Shown in pieces: positions 5,347 to 11,890 of a stretch of DNA of 11,890 bases. Numbering within the stretch: the stretch's first letter is position 1; every line of letters begins with the position of its first letter. The translations under genes and the position numbers were made by a program. The DNA is from JBBDXS01 sp964418365 (GTDB taxonomy: Bacteria > Chloroflexota > Dehalococcoidia > DSTF01 > RBG-16-68-14), in the NCBI GenBank assembly GCA_964418365.1, contig CAYQLM010000092.1:1-11890 (forward strand), read 5' to 3'. Below the pieces are notes generated by a model, which saw only the letters and a program-made list of their open reading frames with translations, searched no databases and was not told the origin of the DNA.

Positions 5347-7689
5347 TTGCCTATGATGAGGATCAAACCGCGCCGCACCCCTCATCTCGCTCCTCGGTTC
5401 GTTCGCAGCGCTGCCGCGTTGCCGCTTCTCGGGCTCCTCATCGCGGCTGTCGCCCTTACTTACGGAACGCCGTTTCGAGCGCTCGCAGCGCCTTCGGCCC
5501 AGAGCGCGACGGCGACGACTGCGACGCCATCGCCCAGCGCGACGTTTCCGCCGACTCCGACACCGACGGAGTCACCGCCCGACCTCGAGCTGGCTTCGCA
5601 GCTCGCTCGGGGTGGCCAGATCGACAAGGCGGCTGGGGCGTTGCTCGCCGTGGTGGCGCGCGGGCGTCCCGCCGAGCGGCTGACTGCGCGTCTCGCTCTC
5701 GCCAAGCTGTACCTGAGCGGAGGCAGCAGCTCGCAGGCGGTCCGCCAGCTCGACGCGTATCTGCTGGAAGCCCCGGTAAACGCGGACGTCCGCGATGCGC
5801 AGTTCATGCTCGCTCGAGCGCTCTCCGCATCGGGCGACGACCTTGCCGCGCTGCCGCTGTACGCGGCCTACCTCCAGGCCGGCGGGCCCGCCCGGACGTA
5901 TGCGCGCATCGGCCAGGCGGAATCGTTGGCGAGCGCTGGACAAACGGCACAGGCCGCCTCGGAGGCGAGCGCTGTGCTCGCCCAGGACTTGCCGCCGTCG
6001 ATCAGGTCGGCCTTCGAGCTGCAGATGGCGCAGGCGTTTGAGAGCACGAGTCCGCCGGACGCCATCTCGTGGTACGGCCGCCTGCGCAGCGACAGCTCCT
6101 CGGAGTCCGACCAAGCGCTCGCGCTCTGGCGGTCGGCTGTGCTGGGCGGAAGCCCGGGGCAAGAGTACACGGCGTGGCTGAACGTACTGACGAACTATCC
6201 GGATACGTTGACTGCACAAGCGATCATCGATACCCCGCCGCAAACATTCGGGAACGTAGCAGGACCTGACCCGTACAACCGGGGCCTGGTGTACTACTAT
6301 GCCGGCGAGAACGACAAGGCGCGCGCAGCGTTCGAGCAGGTCATCGCCAGTAATGGACCGAGCTCCGCCGGCGCGTCGTTCTACCTGGGCGCGCTGGACG
6401 AGCGCGACGGCGCAGATGCAGACGCCATCGCGCACTACAGCCGCGTCCCGCAGCTCGATGCCACGTCTTCGCTCGCAGACGACGCGCTGTGGTGGCAGGG
6501 CCGGCTGCTGGAGCAGGCCGGCCGCAGGGACGAAGCCGCCTCGGCCTACTCGAACCTCGTCGATAATTACGCCGGCTCCAAATTTGCCGATGGCGCTCGC
6601 TTTCACCTCGGCCTGATCGCGTACGACGGCGGGAACTACGCCGATGCGGCGAACGCGTTCGAGCGCATCGCCAAGGCGTCGCGGGACGAGGTCCGGCAAC
6701 GAGCGCTGCTCTGGCAGGGCAAGGCGCTCTCCGTAGCGCACGAGAACGATGCCGCTCGGACGGTCCTCGAGACGCTCCAGCAGGAGGCGCCGGACGGATA
6801 CTACGGCCTGCGCGCGGCCGTGCTGCTCGGCGACGCGAGTGGAAAGCTACGCGCTGGTTCTCTCGGGCCGGACCCGGAGCCGGACTGGACCGCGATCGAG
6901 TCCTGGTTGAACGGCCAGAGCGCGGGCCAGCCGCTCCTGGCGCAGCAGGCGCTCTTCGCCAACCCGCACTGGGGCGCAGGCAGCGCGCTGCTCTCGCTAG
7001 GGATGACGCGGCAGGCCGGCGCCGAGTTCGGCGTATTGCTCGACCAGGCTTCGCGTAATCCCGCCCTGCTGCTGGAGTTGTCGCGCTACTTCCAGGGCGT
7101 GGGCATGATCGATCTCTCGTCCAGAGCAGCGGTGCGATTGCTGGCTCAGCTGCCGGACTCGCAGGTGGAGCGCGCGCCGCCCGACCTCTGGCGTCTGGCG
7201 TACCCGGCGCCCTTCGGCGATGCGACCGATGGCGCGGCGCTGGCGCAGGACGTGCCCGCGGTGCTGCTGTTCGCGCTCGTACGGCAGGAGAGCTTCTTCG
7301 ACCCGCTGGCCGGCTCCACGGCGGGCGCGCTGGGCCTCACGCAGGTCGTTCCGGCCACAGGCGCGGCGATCGCTCAGGACTTCAAGCTCGCTCCGTTCGA
7401 TGCGGCGCGGCTCTTCGAGCCGGACACGAGCCTGCTCTTCGGCGCGCACTATCTCCACCAGCAGCTCGATACCTTCAGCGGCGACATCTACGCCGCGCTC
7501 GCGGCGTACAACGCCGGGCCGGGCAGCGCCCTGCACTGGCAGAAGGCTTCGGGCGGCGACGTCGATCGCTTCGTGGCGGAGATCGACTTCTCGCAGACGG
7601 AGAGCTATGTGCAGCTCGTGATCGAGAACCTGGCGCGCTACCGGCAGCTCTACCAAGGGCTGGCGGAGCCGGCGCTGCCGAAGGACTAG
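5347..7689 (+). CDS. Slt-type lytic transglycosylase with helical-repeat N-terminal region
   Basis: Cleaves the MurNAc-GlcNAc bond of peptidoglycan. The start is probably TTG at 5347, seven bases after GGGGAG (5334-5339); ATGs at 5353 and 5356 are alternatives. The 780-residue protein has a basic N-terminus and hydrophobic segment (about 21-47, signal peptide or anchor), a Thr-Pro-rich linker (about 55-76), a long alanine-rich region of TPR-like helical repeats (about 80-600), and a C-terminal SLT domain (about 630-775). Catalytic motifs are intact: RQESFF with E648, GLTQVVPAT (663-671) and AAYNAGPG (719-726). Architecture matches Slt70, in which a superhelical ring carries the catalytic domain, with a longer repeat region. 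It likely acts outside the membrane in wall remodelling. It is alone on its strand here, flanked by opposite-strand genes on both sides. Confidence 0.9.
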   Translation: MPMMRIKPRRTPHLAPRFVRSAAALPLLGLLIAAVALTYGTPFRALAAPSAQSATATTATPSPSATFPPTPTPTESPPDLELASQLARGGQIDKAAGALLAVVARGRPAERLTARLALAKLYLSGGSSSQAVRQLDAYLLEAPVNADVRDAQFMLARALSASGDDLAALPLYAAYLQAGGPARTYARIGQAESLASAGQTAQAASEASAVLAQDLPPSIRSAFELQMAQAFESTSPPDAISWYGRLRSDSSSESDQALALWRSAVLGGSPGQEYTAWLNVLTNYPDTLTAQAIIDTPPQTFGNVAGPDPYNRGLVYYYAGENDKARAAFEQVIASNGPSSAGASFYLGALDERDGADADAIAHYSRVPQLDATSSLADDALWWQGRLLEQAGRRDEAASAYSNLVDNYAGSKFADGARFHLGLIAYDGGNYADAANAFERIAKASRDEVRQRALLWQGKALSVAHENDAARTVLETLQQEAPDGYYGLRAAVLLGDASGKLRAGSLGPDPEPDWTAIESWLNGQSAGQPLLAQQALFANPHWGAGSALLSLGMTRQAGAEFGVLLDQASRNPALLLELSRYFQGVGMIDLSSRAAVRLLAQLPDSQVERAPPDLWRLAYPAPFGDATDGAALAQDVPAVLLFALVRQESFFDPLAGSTAGALGLTQVVPATGAAIAQDFKLAPFDAARLFEPDTSLLFGAHYLHQQLDTFSGDIYAALAAYNAGPGSALHWQKASGGDVDRFVAEIDFSQTESYVQLVIENLARYRQLYQGLAEPALPKD

Positions 7690-7708
7690 TCTGCTTTCGA
7701 ACGGGCGA

Positions 7709-10465
7709 CTACGCGGCGCGAGCGACATGCCGTCGCGCGGCTCGGAGCTCTCCCCGCTTGTGCAAGCGCAGCAGCGCCTCGACGACGCGATCTGAGAACT
7801 GCGTGCCGGAGCACGCCACGATCTCGGCGACGGCATCGACCACGGAGAGCCGCTGGCGGTAGCGGCGATGGCTCGTCATCGTATCGAACGCGTCTGCGAC
7901 CGACACGATGGTTGCCGCTTCCGGTATCTGCTCGCTGGCCAGGCCGTCGGGGTAGCCGGTGCCGTCCCAACGCTCGTGGTGGTGACGCGCGATCGTCGTG
8001 GCGAGCGCGAAGCCGTGATGGCCGCTCAGAAACTGCTCGCCGAGTGTCGTGTGGCGCTTCATGAGGGCCCAGTCTTCGCCGCCGAGCGGGCGGCTGCTGG
8101 TGAGGACGTTCTCCGGCACGAACAGCTTGCCGATATCGTGCAGCACGGCCGCGAGCCCGATCTCCTTCGCTTCGGCCTCGCTTTGGCCGAGCTCGAGCGC
8201 GAGCGCCTGCACGAGCTTTTGCATGCGGTGGAGGTGCTGGCCGGTCGTGCCGTCATGGGCCTCTGCTGCCGCCGCCAGCAAGATGACGGTCTCTTCATGG
8301 CCTTCGGTGAGCTGTGCGGAGGCCTGCTGGAGCTCTTCGACCAGTGAGCTCATGCGCACGATCGCCGTGACCTGCGCACAGACGGTATTCAGCAGCCGGG
8401 CGTCCGCCGGGGCGTAGGCGCCCTGCTGCTTCGAGCCCACGGCGAGCGCGCCGAGCGTTTGTCCTTGCCAGACCAAGGGTACCACCAGACCTGATCGGAG
8501 CTGGGCCTTCTGCAACAGCTCTCGCTGGGATGGGCTCAGGCGCTCGTCCTGGGCCAGGTCATCGATGATGAATGGACGCTGCACCTTCTCGAGGAGCGAG
8601 CGCAGCGCGGAAGGCTCGCCTTCCCTGGTCTGTTCCTCGTCCCAATTGCGGACAATGTCCTCCTCCACGCGAGCGACCGTCGCAGAGCGCGCCGGTCCTC
8701 CCGGCCGCGGTGAGAACATGACGGCCGTGACGGCGTCGTACCCCATGCTGACCAGCAAGCGCTGTGCAACGAAGCGTAACTTCGCGTCGATCTCTCCGGG
8801 CGACGTGAGCAGCGGCACGATCTCGCCGACCATCTGCGCAGCGCGGTCGTCGGCCGGCGAGCGCCGGGCACGCGCTGCCGACCTGATTGGCCGCTCGCGC
8901 CGCTGGCCGTACATCGCGCTGTCGGCGAGCTTGATCAGGTCGACGATGGTCTCTGCTTCTTCCGGGTAGATCGCGATGCCGATCGTGGCCGAGACCGGGA
9001 CGTGAGCCTGCGTGTCCGGGTCGTCCAGGCGAGTTTCCGCCAGCGTAGCAATGACGTGCTGCCGGTAGCGCTCGGCGTCCTCGCGCGAGGCGCCGGGCAA
9101 CACCACGATGAACTCGTCGCCACCATAGCGCCCAACTACTGCGCCGTCCTGGTGAAGCACCTCGGCGATCTTTTGCAGTGTCAAGTCGCCCATTTGGTGC
9201 CCGTACGTATCGTTCATCGCCTTCATGCCATCGATATCGATCATCGCAACGGCGCAGTGTTTGTCTTTCGCGGCAGCCAGGAGGCCCTGTAGCTCTTCGA
9301 CGATCGCGCCGTGGTTGAGGACGCCGGTGAGGCGGTCCCGCCGCGCTTGTTCGCGCAGGCTCTCCTGTAGGTGCTTTTGCTCGCTGATGTCCGTAATGGT
9401 GCCCACATAGGCGATGATCTCTCCACGGCTGTTACGCTCCGACGTGATCTGGCCCAGGACCCAGACGGTTGTTCCGTTCGGGCGCACGTATCGGTACTCA
9501 GAATGGAAGTCGCGGCCGCGTGCGCGCGCTTCGTCCCATTCGGTGAGCACGCGATCGCGATCGTCCGGGTGGAGGCTGGTTGCCCAACCGCTTCCAGACA
9601 GTGTGCTCGAAGGCGCGCCCAGGATCTCCTCGGTGCGCCGGTTGCCATAGACGTTGTTCCCTTCCCGATCGTTGCGGAAGATGCCCACGGGAGAGATGTT
9701 AGCCAGCGTGCGATAACGCAGCTCGCTATCGCGCAGGGCTTCCTCGGCGCGCTTTCTGTTCGTTAGTGTTCGTGACAAGAAGAAGCTCAGCAGCCCGCCG
9801 ACGAGCGCCACGAAGAGGACACTCGCGGTCGAAAAGAGGATCGCGTCGCGGACCGCGCGGTCCTGCTGCGACGCGATGAATCGGAATTCTTGACTTGCAT
9901 CAAGCCTCACGATGACGATGAGGTTTGATTGATCAGTCACGCGAATGAGGAACGAGTAGTGCAGGTCTTTTTCCTGCTTGTTCACCAGGGTAGCCGGTTC
10001 GCCGCTTGCTGCCGTCTGCGAGACCAGCGGTAGAACATGGCTATTGCTGACGGCGGGTCGCGCGCCCGGCACGTCGCGCTGGAAGACGAGGGAAAGCCCG
10101 TCGGGAGATGCCGGGTCTGGTACCCACGCCTCGAAGCCGAGGGGCGCATTCTGGAACTGGCCCGGCGTGTCCGAATTGAACGTAGTGAGTACTGACACGG
10201 GGTCGTCAATCGCTTGCCTGAAGATGGCCCGGAACCCATCCGGGGAAGCAGTGGAGATCAGCCGGAGCAGCGCCTGCGTTGTTTGGCCGTACGCCAGGCC
10301 TTTCTGCTGGAGCTCTGTCTCCATCGCGCCGTCGTACCTTGAAGCCAGGCTTCGTGTGCGCACGTACGATGCTGCGCTTATGACGAGTCCCGCCAGCGCC
10401 ACCATGCTCACCGTCAGCAGCACGACGCGGTTGCTTGAACTGCCGCCGATCTTGATCAAGGCCAC
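7709..10465 (-). CDS. Membrane PAS-GGDEF-GAF-HD-GYP protein (cyclic-di-GMP synthesis and hydrolysis)
   Basis: This is a 918-residue sensor enzyme. A GTG start is preceded by GAGG seven bases upstream. Order: transmembrane helix (14-34), extracytoplasmic sensor region (about 40-205, possibly CHASE-like), second helix (209-231), PAS (about 245-365), GGDEF (about 370-525), GAF (about 545-710), HD-GYP (about 720-905). The cyclase shows DIDGMKAMND (410-419) and an exact GGDEF (448-452). The phosphodiesterase shows HDIGK (776-780), HHERWDGTGYP (829-839) and DAFDTMTS (858-865). Both look catalytically complete. The RxxD product-inhibition site that normally ends five residues before the RY of RYGGDEF is absent (QDGA at 439-442). 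So feedback inhibition of the cyclase is not expected at that site. Net output (synthesis or breakdown) cannot be predicted. The gene converges on the lytic transglycosylase with a 19-bp gap. Confidence 0.93.
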   Translation of the reverse strand: MALIKIGGSSSNRVVLLTVSMVALAGLVISAASYVRTRSLASRYDGAMETELQQKGLAYGQTTQALLRLISTASPDGFRAIFRQAIDDPVSVLTTFNSDTPGQFQNAPLGFEAWVPDPASPDGLSLVFQRDVPGARPAVSNSHVLPLVSQTAASGEPATLVNKQEKDLHYSFLIRVTDQSNLIVIVRLDASQEFRFIASQQDRAVRDAILFSTASVLFVALVGGLLSFFLSRTLTNRKRAEEALRDSELRYRTLANISPVGIFRNDREGNNVYGNRRTEEILGAPSSTLSGSGWATSLHPDDRDRVLTEWDEARARGRDFHSEYRYVRPNGTTVWVLGQITSERNSRGEIIAYVGTITDISEQKHLQESLREQARRDRLTGVLNHGAIVEELQGLLAAAKDKHCAVAMIDIDGMKAMNDTYGHQMGDLTLQKIAEVLHQDGAVVGRYGGDEFIVVLPGASREDAERYRQHVIATLAETRLDDPDTQAHVPVSATIGIAIYPEEAETIVDLIKLADSAMYGQRRERPIRSAARARRSPADDRAAQMVGEIVPLLTSPGEIDAKLRFVAQRLLVSMGYDAVTAVMFSPRPGGPARSATVARVEEDIVRNWDEEQTREGEPSALRSLLEKVQRPFIIDDLAQDERLSPSQRELLQKAQLRSGLVVPLVWQGQTLGALAVGSKQQGAYAPADARLLNTVCAQVTAIVRMSSLVEELQQASAQLTEGHEETVILLAAAAEAHDGTTGQHLHRMQKLVQALALELGQSEAEAKEIGLAAVLHDIGKLFVPENVLTSSRPLGGEDWALMKRHTTLGEQFLSGHHGFALATTIARHHHERWDGTGYPDGLASEQIPEAATIVSVADAFDTMTSHRRYRQRLSVVDAVAEIVACSGTQFSDRVVEALLRLHKRGELRAARRHVARAA

Positions 10466-10574
10466 GTTACAACCTCGCTGAGATTGTCGGTACGGAGGTG
10501 GGCAGTCCGAACGCGACTAGGGGGCCATCGTTGCCGTTAGTAGGGCATTCCCTCAGGCGTTCGGGCAGCGCCGG

Positions 10575-10590
10575 TCTACCGAGGGGTAGA
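10575..10590 (-). terminator. Hairpin just downstream of rimM, possible weak terminator
   Basis: TCTACC, loop GAGG, GGTAGA form a perfect 6-bp stem three bases beyond the rimM stop. There is no T-run on the minus strand after it. The rest of the 127-bp gap to the GGDEF gene (10466-10592) shows only the GAGG ribosome-binding site near 10474-10477 and no clear promoter. Confidence 0.3.
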
Positions 10591-10592
10591 GA

Positions 10593-11179
10593 CTAGCGCC
10601 TGGTGCGGCGTTTTTCGGGCGGCCGGCGTTCCAGCCCGGGCGGCACGTCGACCTCCATGCGGCGGCCCGGCAGGTCGACGGTGCGGACCACGGTGTCGAT
10701 GGCCGGGACCAGCAGCTCGCCATCGGCGTTGCGTACCGCGTACACATCGTTCGCGCCGGTATCGATGACGTCCTCAATGCGCCCGAGCGCTTCGCCCGCG
10801 CCGTCGAAGACCTCGACGCCGATGAGCTGGTAGCGATAGTACTCGCCGTCGGCGAGCGGCGGCAAGTCGTCCTCGGGCACTTCCAGCAACAGGTTGCGCA
10901 GCACGTCTGCGCCGGTACGGGTCGTTACGCCGCGCAGCGCGAGCAGCAGCGTCTTCTGGTGCATGTGCGCGCTAACGACGGTGTACGTGCGCCCGCCCGC
11001 GTGGAGCGTGTTACCCGGAGCGAAGCGCTCCGAAACGTTCGTTAGGGGATCGACTTTCAGCTCGCCGCGCAGTCCGTGCGGCCCGCGAATGAAGCCGACG
11101 GCGACGAACCCTGGGCGCGGCTCTGATCGTGTAGGCGGGGACTGGGGCCCGGGCGGGCCTCCTCTTTTTTTTCGTTCAA
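10593..11179 (-). CDS. rimM: Ribosome maturation factor RimM (start unresolved, apparent -1 frameshift)
   Basis: RimM binds S19 and the 30S head during 16S rRNA maturation. The frame ending at 10593 encodes a full RimM. It has an N-terminal beta-barrel with GFIRGPHGLRGELKV (about 11054-11096) and a C-terminal PRC barrel with YYRYQLIGVEV, TGANDVYAV and LLVPAIDTVV. The tail is arginine-rich. The first ATG in this frame (10962-10964) would delete the N-terminal domain. Upstream there is no ATG, GTG, TTG or CTG before the conserved motif back to an in-frame stop inside khpA. Only ATT (11178-11180) is possible. A TTG at 11177-11179 overlaps the khpA TGA but reads MNEKKEEARPG in another frame; a -1 shift at the A8 run (11165-11172) would join it to RimM, giving about 195 residues. 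The coordinates use that TTG. Function call is firm; the start is not. Confidence 0.85.
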
Positions 11180-11406
11180 TCGCCGATCTCGAGGCTGGCC
11201 CGCGCGCCTTGTCGGGCCGCCGCCACCTTCAGAAGATCGCGCATCGCGTTGGCGATGCGTCCCTGCTTGCCGATCACCTTGCCCATGTCGCCTTCGGCAA
11301 CGTAGAGGCGGAGGATGACACGATCGTCGTCCTGCTCCTCCTCGACCCGCACCTCGCCCGGCTGATCGACGAGGGATCGGGCAAGAAACTCGATGAGGTC
11401 CTTCAT
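11176..11406 (-). CDS. khpA: KH-domain RNA-binding protein KhpA (YlqC family)
   Basis: This 76-residue protein is the family's usual size. The GDMGKVIGKQGRIANAMRDLL stretch contains the GxxG RNA-binding loop (GKQG) of a KH fold. KhpA is a small RNA-binding protein, in several bacteria paired with KhpB, linked to cell-size control and RNA regulation. Its ATG overlaps the rpsP stop as ATGA (11403-11406), so it is probably translationally coupled to rpsP. Its own TGA overlaps the candidate TTG start of rimM. The order rpsP-khpA-rimM is the common one in Gram-positive-type genomes. Confidence 0.9.
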   Translation of the reverse strand: MKDLIEFLARSLVDQPGEVRVEEEQDDDRVILRLYVAEGDMGKVIGKQGRIANAMRDLLKVAAARQGARASLEIGD

Positions 11407-11861
11407 CCTGCCGGCGGCTCCGCGGCGGCGGCTTCGGCGGACGGCTGCTCGGCCGCTGCCTCGGCGGCAGACGCTTCGGCAGGCGCGGCTTCAGCGACCG
11501 GCGCTGCCACGGCTGCGGGCGCTTCCGCCTCAGCCTGCGGCGCTTCCTTGGCGGCCGTTGCGGCGGCCTCCTTCGCGCGCTGCTCGCCGAGCGCGATGCG
11601 CGTCGCGAGCTTCTTCGGGATCTCGGCCACGCCCTGGATCGCCAGGATCTTGGCGACGCGGTCCGAAGGCTGCGCACCCTTGTCGAGCCACTGCTTCGCG
11701 CGCTCCTGGTCGAGCACGATCGTCGACGGGTTAGCCATCGGGTGGTAGTACCCGATCGCATCCACGAAGTCACCGTCTCGCGGCGAACGCGAGTCCGCGA
11801 CGACGATGCGGTACATCGGCTGCTTCTTCTTGCCTACCCGGCGTAGTCTAATGCGTAGCAT
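11403..11861 (-). CDS. rpsP: 30S ribosomal protein S16 with Ala/Glu/Pro-rich C-terminal extension
   Basis: The N-terminal part, LRIRLRRVGKKKQPMYRIVV, DSRSPRDG, the IGYYHP motif and the helix around DRVAKIL are those of bS16. The protein binds 16S rRNA and is needed early in 30S assembly. It is 152 residues, whereas bS16 is usually 80-90; residues from about 95 on are a low-complexity Ala/Glu/Pro tail probably exposed on the ribosome surface. The ATG at 11859-11861 follows GGAGG (11866-11870) with four bases between. It is the first complete gene of the operon in this window and overlaps khpA by four bases. Confidence 0.95.
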   Translation of the reverse strand: MLRIRLRRVGKKKQPMYRIVVADSRSPRDGDFVDAIGYYHPMANPSTIVLDQERAKQWLDKGAQPSDRVAKILAIQGVAEIPKKLATRIALGEQRAKEAAATAAKEAPQAEAEAPAAVAAPVAEAAPAEASAAEAAAEQPSAEAAAAEPPAG

Positions 11862-11871
11862 AGTTCCTCCC

Positions 11872-11890
11872 TCAGCGTCCGAGCATCTTG
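11872..11890 (-). CDS. Last codons of an upstream gene, possibly ffh (signal recognition particle GTPase)
   Basis: On the minus strand the window edge reads KMLGR followed by TGA (11872-11874), ten bases before the rpsP ATG. Ffh genes commonly lie directly upstream of rpsP and end in short basic tails, so ffh is the best guess, but five residues cannot prove it. Confidence 0.35.

Noticed and set aside
5572..6741. 389-codon open frame on the minus strand
   Set aside because: It is antisense to the lytic transglycosylase gene; its arginine-rich composition is typical of a high-GC shadow frame and no family motif is visible.
6997..7836. 279-codon minus-strand open frame across the end of the transglycosylase gene
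   Set aside because: It overlaps the SLT catalytic domain and the start of the HD-GYP gene region in another frame; composition is that of a shadow.
11146..11172. Plus-strand GC hairpin followed by eight T, resembling an intrinsic terminator
   Set aside because: No plus-strand gene ends here and the T-run is separated from the stem by five bases. It is better viewed as the complement of the A-run and hairpin in rimM.
10894..11748. 284-codon plus-strand open frame opposite rpsP, khpA and rimM
   Set aside because: It is antisense to three well-supported genes, and its Ala/Ser-rich stretch mirrors the low-complexity tail of S16.
11057..11773. 238-codon minus-strand frame across rpsP, khpA and the rimM start
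   Set aside because: Most of it is an Arg/Ser-rich shadow of rpsP and khpA. Only its short part after 11179 matters, as the possible out-of-frame start of rimM, and that is reported there.

Overview
The window is high-GC bacterial chromosome. It most resembles a Chloroflexota (Dehalococcoidia-like) genome. That placement is an inference from three things: secreted proteins with Thr-Pro linkers, short dispersed repeats of the CCTGAGCGAAGCGAAGG type between genes, and the gene content. No rRNA, tRNA, CRISPR array, transposase or phage gene was seen.

Layout, left to right. (1) At 1-1227 (+) are the 3' end of a deoxyhypusine-synthase-like gene and a complete agmatinase/ureohydrolase gene, a pairing that points to polyamine (putrescine/homospermidine) synthesis. 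(2) At about 1191-3377 (+) is a tandem duplication of about 1.05 kb. Each unit carries the last codons of the agmatinase gene, a dispersed repeat, a TTGACA-N16-TATCCT promoter, a highly conserved leader, and a gene for a secreted, probably membrane-anchored two-domain protein of a family I do not recognise. Between the units lies a scar: the 5' end of an arsenate reductase/LMW-phosphatase gene fused to a second copy of the agmatinase 3' tail. (3) At 3422-4759 (+) is a family 1 beta-glucosidase. (4) At 4790-5296 (-) is a DinB-family protein. (5) At 5347-7689 (+) is a large Slt-type lytic transglycosylase with an exported helical-repeat region. (6) At 7709-10465 (-) is a membrane-bound PAS-GGDEF-GAF-HD-GYP protein with both cyclic-di-GMP synthesis and hydrolysis motifs intact. 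(7) At 10593-11890 (-) is a translation operon, read right to left: the end of a gene that may be ffh, then rpsP, khpA and rimM.

Two features deserve most attention. The first is the duplicated secreted-protein unit with its relict junction and conserved leader. The second is rimM: its conserved N-terminus is in a frame with no ATG, GTG, TTG or CTG start. A TTG overlapping the khpA stop lies in another frame, and a run of eight A plus a GC-rich hairpin sits where a -1 shift would restore RimM. That is either a sequence or assembly error in the A-run, a mutation, or genuine frameshifting/transcript slippage. Apart from these, the window looks like ordinary housekeeping and accessory genes.
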